From: an uncultured Bacilli bacterium
GTDB taxonomy: Bacteria > Bacillota_I > Bacilli_A > RF39 > UBA660
Assembly (NCBI GenBank): GCA_949746915.1
Contig: CATKEA010000157.1
Span: 1 to 5,042, forward strand
Length of the DNA: 5,042 nucleotides
Direction: 5' to 3'
In this document: positions 1-5,042 of the stretch, piece after piece
How positions within the stretch are numbered: position 1 is the first letter of the stretch
Layout: each line of letters begins with the position of its first letter
Program-made: the position numbers and the translations under genes
The notes under the pieces: generated by a model
Told to the model about the DNA's origin: nothing
The model's input: only the letters and a program-made list of their open reading frames with translations
The model's database searches: none

Positions 1-1243
1 CACGATTTAATAAGACTGGATGTTCTTTAATTGCTTCTTCAACAATATCCCAAACTTGTGGATCACGATTATCGATCAATCTCTTAGCAGCTTTAATATT
101 GTGTGCGATATCTTTTTCGACTAAGCCATGAATAACATGTGGTTTGAATAACTCTAACGCCATTTCTTTTGGAATACCACATTGATACATCTTTAAACTA
201 GGTCCAACAACGATAACACTACGTCCAGAATAATCTACACGCTTACCAAGTAAGTTTTGACGGAAACGTCCTTGTTTTCCTTTTAACATACTAGAAAGTG
301 ATTTTAAAGGTCTATTTCCTGCACCTGTAACACTTCTACCACGACGTCCATTATCAAATAAAGCATCAACAGCTTCTTGTAACATACGCTTTTCATTTTG
401 AATAATGATTCCTGGAGCTCCAAGATCAATTAGTTTTTTCAAACGATTATTACGATTAATAACACGACGATATAAGTCATTCAAATCAGATGTAGCGAAT
501 CTACCACCATCTAATTGAATCATTGGACGAAGTTCTGGAGGTATTACTGGAATACAATCCATAATCATCCATTCAGGTTTATTTCCAGACTTATAAAAAG
601 CATCTAAAACATCAATACGCTTAAGTAAACGTGTACGTTTCTGTCCTTGAGCATCTTCTAATTCTTTTGTAATTTCATCTATCTCAGCTTTTAAATCAAC
701 TTTCTTTAATAGTTCTTTAATAGCTTCAGCACCCATACCTACTTTGAACCCATTACCATATTTTTCATAATATGCACGATATTCTTTTTCAGAAAGAGTC
801 TGTTTATTTTCAAGAGGGGCAATACCTTTATCAACTACAACATAACTAACAAAATATAATACTTCCTCTAAGTCTCTAGGACTCATATCAAGTACAAGTC
901 CCATACGACTAGGTACACCTTTAAAGAACCAAATATGTGAGACAGGAGAAGCAAGCTCAATATGTCCCATTCTTTCACGTCTAACTTTACTACGAGTTAC
1001 TTCAACACCACATCTATCACAAACGATATTTTTATAACGAACTCTTTTATATTTTCCACAAGCACATTCGAAATCCTTTGTAGGTCCAAATATCTTCTCA
1101 CAAAATAATCCATCTCGTTCTGGTCTAAGTGTACGATAATTAATAGTTTCTGGTTTTTTAACTTCACCATAAGACCATTCACGAATCTTTTCAGGAGACG
1201 CAATACCAATTTTTAAGGCTTCAAACTTATCTACTGATATCAT
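1..1243 (-). CDS. rpoC: DNA-directed RNA polymerase subunit beta' (5' part, runs off the left edge)
   Basis: This is the N-terminal third of the beta' subunit of RNA polymerase: 414 complete codons of a protein usually near 1,200 residues in Firmicutes. It is open from the ATG at 1243 to the window edge with no stop or frameshift. Visible in order are the zinc-binding domain with Cys60, Cys62, Cys75 and Cys78 (C-x-C-x12-C-x2-C); the clamp segment [17 protein letters not shown]; the lid region (PPELRP at 235-240, [17 protein letters not shown] at 244-260); the clamp coiled coil, about 255-295, which in the family docks sigma region 2; and the rudder/switch stretch [20 protein letters not shown] at 328-347. 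The frame leaves the window just after HPVLLNR, before the expected catalytic NADFDGD loop, so the magnesium-binding aspartates are not seen. Similarity to B. subtilis RpoC is high throughout. The start overlaps the rpoB stop by one base and has a good ribosome binding site within the end of rpoB. Confidence 0.98.
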   Translation of the reverse strand, partial: MISVDKFEALKIGIASPEKIREWSYGEVKKPETINYRTLRPERDGLFCEKIFGPTKDFECACGKYKRVRYKNIVCDRCGVEVTRSKVRRERMGHIELASPVSHIWFFKGVPSRMGLVLDMSPRDLEEVLYFVSYVVVDKGIAPLENKQTLSEKEYRAYYEKYGNGFKVGMGAEAIKELLKKVDLKAEIDEITKELEDAQGQKRTRLLKRIDVLDAFYKSGNKPEWMIMDCIPVIPPELRPMIQLDGGRFATSDLNDLYRRVINRNNRLKKLIDLGAPGIIIQNEKRMLQEAVDALFDNGRRGRSVTGAGNRPLKSLSSMLKGKQGRFRQNLLGKRVDYSGRSVIVVGPSLKMYQCGIPKEMALELFKPHVIHGLVEKDIAHNIKAAKRLIDNRDPQVWDIVEEAIKEHPVLLNR

Positions 1244-4200
1244 TATTCAACATCTCCCTTCATTAAATCTTCTTCAAAGGCTTCTTCATCAAATTCCTCA
1301 TCAAAGTCATCGTCTTCAGAATCTAAATCACCATCTATATTACTATCTTCCGAATCATCATTTGGCATTGGAAGATCAATATCATTCGTATCTGATGAAC
1401 CAAATTCTTCTTTGCTTTCTTCTTCTTCAATTTGTTTTAAGTCTAAAGCTTGACCTTCATCATCAATAATACTAATATCAAGTCCTAAAGCTTGGAATTC
1501 CTTCATTAATACTCTAAATGATTCTGGTACTCCAGCTTGATTTATCTCTTGACCTTTAACAATAGCTTCATAAACTTTAACACGTCCAAGAACATCATCT
1601 GATTTATAAGTGATTATTTCCTGCAATGTATGAGCAGCACCATAAGCATAAAGTGCCCATACTTCCATTTCTCCAAATCTTTGTCCACCAAATTGAGCCT
1701 TTCCACCAAGAGGTTGTTGTGTAACTAAAGAGTATGGCCCTGTAGAACGTGCATGTAATTTATCATCAACCATGTGGTGTAATTTAATCATGTACATAAC
1801 ACCAACAGCAATTCTATTATCAAATGGATCTCCAGTACGACCATCATATAAAACAGTCTTTCCATCTAAATCCATTCCAGCTTCTTTCATCATGTCATGA
1901 ATATCTTCTTCTTTAGCTCCATCGAATACTGGTGTTGCCACGTGAACATTTAATGTTTTTGCAGCCATACCTAAATGTAATTCAAGAATTTGTCCAAGAT
2001 TCATACGACTAGGTACACCTTGTGGATTTAACATAATATCAACTGGACGACCATCTGGTAAATAAGGCATATCTTCTTGTGGAAGAATTAACGAAATAAC
2101 ACCTTTATTTCCATGACGACCTGACATTTTATCTCCAATTTGAATCTTACGTTTTTGTGCTATATATACACGAATTACTTTACTAACACCAGCAGGTAAT
2201 TCATCATTATCTTTACGTGAATAAATTTTAACATCATGAACAATACCTTCTCCACCATGTGGAACTCGAAGTGATGTATCACGAACTTCACGTGTTTTTT
2301 CTCCAAATATTGCATGTAACAATTTCTCTTCAGAAGTAAGTTCAGCCATACCTTTAGGTGTAACTTTACCAACTAAAATATCTCCCTCTTTTACCTCTGT
2401 TCCAATTATAACAATACCATTTTCATCTAAGTTCTTACGAGCTTCATCACTAACATTAGGAATATCTCTTGTAATTTCTTCTGGTCCTAATTTAGTTTCA
2501 CGACATTGCATTTCATAGTCTTCAATATGAATAGATGTATAAACGTCATCTTTTACAAGATTTTCATTTAATATTACTGCATCCTCATAGTTATAACCAT
2601 TAAATGTCATAAATGCAACTACAACATTTTTTCCAAGTGCAAGCTCTCCATTATCCATACTTGGACCATCAGCAAGAACATGTCCACGCTTAACTTCTTC
2701 TCCAACACTAACACATGGTCTATGATGATAACAAGAATCTTGGTTAGACTCTTCGAAGTTAGCTAAATAATAAGTATCTTTTCCACCCTTATTTTTAACA
2801 ACTATTCTCTTAGCATCAACATATTCAACAATACCATCAGCTTTTGCAACAATTGCAGCTCCTGAATCTCTAGCAGCAATATACTCTACACCTGTTCCAA
2901 CTAATGGAGCTTCTGCTTTTAATAATGGTACAGATTGACGTTGCATGTTTGCTCCCATCAATGCACGAGTAGCATCATCATGCTCTAAGAATGGAATACA
3001 ACTAGTTGTAACAGCCACTACTTGTTGTGGAGAAACATCTATATAATCTACCTGCTCAGGTTTTACTAAAATATTATCTCCTCTAAAACGTGCAGTTACT
3101 TGAGTATCAATCATTTTATTATTCTCATCTGTAGTAACTGTAGCTTGAGAAATAATAACATCATTTTCTTCATCAGCAGTTAAATAATCTACTTGATCAG
3201 TTATCATAGCATTATTAACCTTGCGATATGGAGTCATAATAAATCCGTAATCATCAACTTTTGCATAACTTGCAAGAGAAGTAATCAAACCGATATTTGG
3301 TCCTTCTGGAGACTCTATCGGACAAATTCTACCATAATGTGATGGATTAACATCACGTACTTCCATACCTGCTCTATCACGAGATAAACCACCAGGTCCT
3401 AAGGCAGATAAACGTCTCTTATTTGTTAACTCAGAAATAGGATTAATCTGATCCATAAATTGAGAAAGCTGACTACTACCAAAGAATTCTTTCATAGCAG
3501 CAGTTACTGGTCTAATATTAATTAATGTTTTAGGAGTTACTTCTTCCATTTCTTGAGTTGTCATTCTCTCACGAATAACTCTCTCCATTCTAGAAACACC
3601 TATTCTGAATTGATTTTGCAAAAGTTCTCCAACTTGACGAATACGACGATTACCTAAATGATCTATTTCATCAAAATTTCCAACACCATCTAATAAATTT
3701 AAATAATAAGAAACTGAAGCATAAACATCAGAAATTGTTAAACGCTTAACATCTATAGTTTGATCATTACCAATAACACTAAGATTTTCAGACTTCTTAT
3801 TTGGATTAACTATCTTTATCTCTTGTACTTTGTTATATGTATCTAGCTCATCATTAACAAGTACTTCCCTTATACCATACCCATCCTCAACTATTGGTTT
3901 TAATGTATCAAGAATCTCTTTAGTAATTAAAGTTCCTTTACTAACAACAACTTCTCCATCAACTATAATATCTTCAGCCAAAGTTTGATTTAAAAGTCTA
4001 TCCAATACACTAAGTTTACGATTAAATTTATAACGTCCAACCTTAGCCAAATCATATCTAAATTCATCAAAAAATCTAGTAATAATCTGGTTTTTAGATG
4101 AATCTAAAGTAGCAGGTTCTCCTGGTCTTAATTTTTCATAAATTTCAATTAAAGCCTCGTCTGTATTTCTAGTAGAATCTTTTAAAATTGTATTTTCAAT

Positions 4201-4848
4201 ATATGGATTATCTCCAAATACTTTTTTAATATCCTCATCACTAGATAAACCAAAAGCACGCAATAAAGTTGTTAATGTCACTTTTCTAGTTCTATCAATT
4301 CTTACATATAATACATCTCTTGCATCTGTTTCAAATTCAAACCAAGTACCACGAGTAGGAATTATCTGACTAGTAATTAATTCACGACCATTTTTATCAA
4401 TCTCACGATTAAAATAAACACTAGGACTTCTAACTAATTGCGAAACGATTACACGCTCAGCACCATTAATTACAAAAGTACCACTGTCAGTCATAATAGG
4501 CATATCACCTAAAAAGATTTCTTGTTCTTTTACTTCCCCAGTATCATGGTTAAATAAACGAACATCAACTTTCAAAGGTGCAGCATATGTTGTTTCACGG
4601 TCTTTACACTCTTTTATAGAAAATCTTGGTTCATCAAAATGATAATCACCAAATTCTAAAGATAAAGTACCAGAAAAATTTTCTACGGGGAATAAATCTT
4701 CAAATACTTCCTTTATACCAGTGTCAACAAACCACTGATATGATTTTGTTTGGATTTCTAATAAATCCTTTAATTCATACGTGTTCTTAATTCTAGAAAA
4801 ACTTCTTCTTTTACGATGGTCACCACAATTTATTATCTTATACGCCAC
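1243..4848 (-). CDS. rpoB: DNA-directed RNA polymerase subunit beta, complete (1201 aa, GTG start)
   Basis: This is the beta subunit of RNA polymerase, which with beta' forms the active-site cleft and carries the rifampicin pocket. The length of 1201 residues is close to that of B. subtilis RpoB (about 1190). Landmarks in GTG-start numbering: N-terminal [10 protein letters not shown] at 11-20; protrusion [20 protein letters not shown] at 123-142; rifampicin region 457-483; [12 protein letters not shown] at 511-522; [12 protein letters not shown] at 905-916, with Lys907 and Lys915 matching E. coli Lys1065 and Lys1073 near the initiating nucleotide; the conserved C-terminal [20 protein letters not shown] block; and an acidic tail from about 1140. 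The frame extends upstream to a TTG at 4878, but I chose GTG at 4848. It lies 6 bases after AGGGGTG, and its product has 20 residues up to RSFSRI, the same as B. subtilis up to RSYARI. The longer form adds ten unconserved residues and lacks a ribosome binding site. Oddities are Asn476 in the rifampicin pocket and Tyr1067 in a motif normally reading WALEAYGAA. Confidence 0.98.
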   Translation of the reverse strand: MAYKIINCGDHRKRRSFSRIKNTYELKDLLEIQTKSYQWFVDTGIKEVFEDLFPVENFSGTLSLEFGDYHFDEPRFSIKECKDRETTYAAPLKVDVRLFNHDTGEVKEQEIFLGDMPIMTDSGTFVINGAERVIVSQLVRSPSVYFNREIDKNGRELITSQIIPTRGTWFEFETDARDVLYVRIDRTRKVTLTTLLRAFGLSSDEDIKKVFGDNPYIENTILKDSTRNTDEALIEIYEKLRPGEPATLDSSKNQIITRFFDEFRYDLAKVGRYKFNRKLSVLDRLLNQTLAEDIIVDGEVVVSKGTLITKEILDTLKPIVEDGYGIREVLVNDELDTYNKVQEIKIVNPNKKSENLSVIGNDQTIDVKRLTISDVYASVSYYLNLLDGVGNFDEIDHLGNRRIRQVGELLQNQFRIGVSRMERVIRERMTTQEMEEVTPKTLINIRPVTAAMKEFFGSSQLSQFMDQINPISELTNKRRLSALGPGGLSRDRAGMEVRDVNPSHYGRICPIESPEGPNIGLITSLASYAKVDDYGFIMTPYRKVNNAMITDQVDYLTADEENDVIISQATVTTDENNKMIDTQVTARFRGDNILVKPEQVDYIDVSPQQVVAVTTSCIPFLEHDDATRALMGANMQRQSVPLLKAEAPLVGTGVEYIAARDSGAAIVAKADGIVEYVDAKRIVVKNKGGKDTYYLANFEESNQDSCYHHRPCVSVGEEVKRGHVLADGPSMDNGELALGKNVVVAFMTFNGYNYEDAVILNENLVKDDVYTSIHIEDYEMQCRETKLGPEEITRDIPNVSDEARKNLDENGIVIIGTEVKEGDILVGKVTPKGMAELTSEEKLLHAIFGEKTREVRDTSLRVPHGGEGIVHDVKIYSRKDNDELPAGVSKVIRVYIAQKRKIQIGDKMSGRHGNKGVISLILPQEDMPYLPDGRPVDIMLNPQGVPSRMNLGQILELHLGMAAKTLNVHVATPVFDGAKEEDIHDMMKEAGMDLDGKTVLYDGRTGDPFDNRIAVGVMYMIKLHHMVDDKLHARSTGPYSLVTQQPLGGKAQFGGQRFGEMEVWALYAYGAAHTLQEIITYKSDDVLGRVKVYEAIVKGQEINQAGVPESFRVLMKEFQALGLDISIIDDEGQALDLKQIEEEESKEEFGSSDTNDIDLPMPNDDSEDSNIDGDLDSEDDDFDEEFDEEAFEEDLMKGDVE
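1246..1431 (-). other. rpoB: Acidic C-terminal tail of RpoB
   Basis: The last 62 residues (1140-1201) contain 31 Asp or Glu and only two Lys, with low-complexity runs such as [16 protein letters not shown]. The tail follows the conserved C-terminal core, is likely disordered, and aligns only loosely with the shorter, also acidic tail of B. subtilis RpoB. The underlying DNA is rich in GAA and GAT codons, which favours length change by slippage. Confidence 0.85.
1254..1260 (-). promoter_or_regulatory. Ribosome binding site of rpoC, inside the rpoB 3' end
   Basis: AAGGGAG on the minus strand, encoded within the last codons of rpoB (Lys-Gly-Asp), lies 10 bases before the rpoC ATG at 1243. It can serve ribosomes loading afresh, while the TAATG junction also allows ribosomes finishing rpoB to reinitiate. 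Confidence 0.8.
3400..3480 (-). other. rpoB: Rifampicin-resistance-determining region of rpoB, with natural Asn at the His526 position
   Basis: These codons give residues 457-483, aligned without gaps to E. coli 507-533. Retained are Gln510, Gln513, Phe514, Asp516, Ser522, Arg529 and Ser531 (E. coli numbers). Position 526, normally His, is Asn476, encoded AAT at 3423-3421. Positions 518 and 521 are Ile. His526 contacts rifampicin in polymerase structures, and substitutions there lower drug binding. The surrounding fold looks fully conserved, so this appears to be a natural variant of a working enzyme. Confidence 0.92.
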
Positions 4849-4943
4849 GAAATTCACCCCTATACATTTAATAATCAAAGAACATATTTAATAAAAACTA
4901 ATACGTTGCCAATTTATATTATTACCACACTTTTTACAACAAG
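4849..4943 (-). other. Intergenic region and 5' leader of rpoB
   Basis: These 95 bases separate the upstream stop codon from the rpoB GTG. They hold most of the candidate promoter and an AT-rich leader ending in the rpoB ribosome binding site. I see no intrinsic terminator, riboswitch or strong hairpin. Two tiny ATG frames sit back to back in the leader: MFFDY then stop at 4885-4868, and a nine-codon frame from 4867 to 4838 that overlaps the rpoB start out of frame. Neither has a ribosome binding site and both are probably chance. Confidence 0.6.
4855..4861 (-). promoter_or_regulatory. Ribosome binding site of rpoB
   Basis: AGGGGTG on the minus strand lies 6 bases before the GTG at 4848 and is a near match to AGGAGGTG. 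It decides the start: no comparable site precedes the in-frame TTG at 4878, and this site itself would lie inside the coding region if the longer start were used. Confidence 0.85.
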
Positions 4944-4947
4944 TCAA
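4918..4947 (-). promoter_or_regulatory. Candidate sigma-A promoter of rpoB-rpoC
   Basis: On the minus strand there is a -35 hexamer TTGACT (4947-4942, 5 of 6 matches to TTGACA), then an 18-base spacer and a -10 hexamer AATAAT (4923-4918, 5 of 6 to TATAAT). With a 17-base spacer the -10 would read TAATAA, preceded by TGG like an extended -10, so the exact -10 register is open. Transcription would begin near 4911, leaving a leader of about 60 bases. The sequence upstream is rich in A/T tracts, which may help recruitment. AT-rich DNA gives chance matches, but the strong -35, correct spacing and position just ahead of rpoB make this a good candidate. Confidence 0.6.
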
Positions 4948-5042
4948 TCGAAATTGCAACTAATTATGAAAAAACCTTTACTTTTTTCCAATATAGAAAC
5001 ATTATATATCTTTTCAAGGTCGGAAATCATCGATTTAGCACC
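4944..5042 (-). CDS. C-terminal end of an RsmC/YbxB-like 16S rRNA methyltransferase (runs off the right edge)
   Basis: An open frame enters from the right edge and gives 32 codons before TGA at 4946-4944. The residues begin GAKSMISDLEKIYNVSILEK and continue SKGFFIIS. This resembles the C-terminus of the class I SAM-dependent methyltransferase YbxB (RsmC family) as I recall it: a G-A-x-S, then L-E, an aromatic, N-V, K-x-K-G-aromatic and I-I/L pattern. YbxB sits directly upstream of rpoB in B. subtilis, so position supports the call. The other two frames on this strand stop almost immediately at the edge. RsmC-type enzymes methylate a guanine of 16S rRNA; the catalytic motifs lie outside the window, so activity cannot be judged. 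The call rests on a short stretch plus gene order, and the exact subfamily is uncertain. The stop codon lies inside the proposed -35 box of rpoB. Confidence 0.8.
   Translation of the reverse strand, partial: GAKSMISDLEKIYNVSILEKSKGFFIISCNFD

Noticed and set aside
997..1209. A 70-codon open frame on the minus strand
   Set aside because: It lies wholly inside rpoC in another frame; the rpoC frame encodes the conserved N-terminus and zinc-binding cysteines here.
1260..1330. CTTCTTC-rich low-complexity tract resembling a microsatellite
   Set aside because: It encodes the Glu/Asp run of the RpoB tail in frame and is not a clean tandem repeat.
2175..2372. A 65-codon open frame on the minus strand
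   Set aside because: It is out of frame within a highly conserved part of rpoB and its product has no recognisable features.
4838..4885. Two tiny back-to-back ATG frames in the rpoB leader, resembling regulatory leader peptides
   Set aside because: Neither has a ribosome binding site, they are 5 and 9 codons long, and AT-rich DNA makes such frames common.
4968..4988. Inverted repeat GAAAAAA / TTTTTTC with a 7-base loop, a possible terminator
   Set aside because: The stem has one G-C pair and six A-T pairs, no U-tract follows it, and it is explained by the Lys/Phe codons of the upstream gene.
5024..5036. Perfect 5-base inverted repeat around GAT (AAATC...GATTT), a possible operator
   Set aside because: It is short, AT-rich and inside coding sequence; such repeats are expected by chance here.

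Overview
This window is a stretch of the core transcription operon of a low-GC Gram-positive bacterium, read entirely on the minus strand. In transcription order (right to left) it holds the last 32 codons of an RsmC/YbxB-like 16S rRNA methyltransferase, a short intergenic region with a good promoter candidate, a complete rpoB (RNA polymerase beta subunit), and the first 414 codons of rpoC (beta' subunit), which runs off the left edge. The order ybxB-rpoB-rpoC is the one found in Bacillus and its relatives.

Organism: the DNA is strongly AT-rich. The proteins follow B. subtilis RpoB and RpoC closely along most of their length. TGA is used as a stop, which argues against Mycoplasma/Spiroplasma (code 4). 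One diagnostic residue, asparagine where most bacteria have histidine in the rifampicin pocket (E. coli position 526), is shared with Mollicutes. Together these suggest a Firmicute near the Mollicutes, such as an Erysipelotrichia/Coprobacillus-like gut bacterium. That placement is inference; genus cannot be read from this window.

Layout: 1-1243 is rpoC (5' part); 1243-4848 is rpoB; 4849-4943 is the rpoB leader and most of its promoter; 4944-5042 is the methyltransferase tail. rpoB and rpoC overlap by one base (TAATG), which suggests translational coupling and balanced synthesis of the two large subunits. The -35 box proposed for rpoB contains the stop codon of the upstream gene, so rpoB-rpoC could be transcribed both by read-through and from its own promoter. 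No convincing intrinsic terminator is seen anywhere.

This is conserved housekeeping DNA. I found no mobile element, CRISPR array, RNA gene or undescribed system. The points worth a second look are the natural Asn in the rifampicin pocket, the rpoB start (GTG at 4848 rather than the longer TTG-initiated frame), the embedded promoter, a Tyr replacing a conserved Glu near the RpoB C-terminus, and a very acidic RpoB tail.
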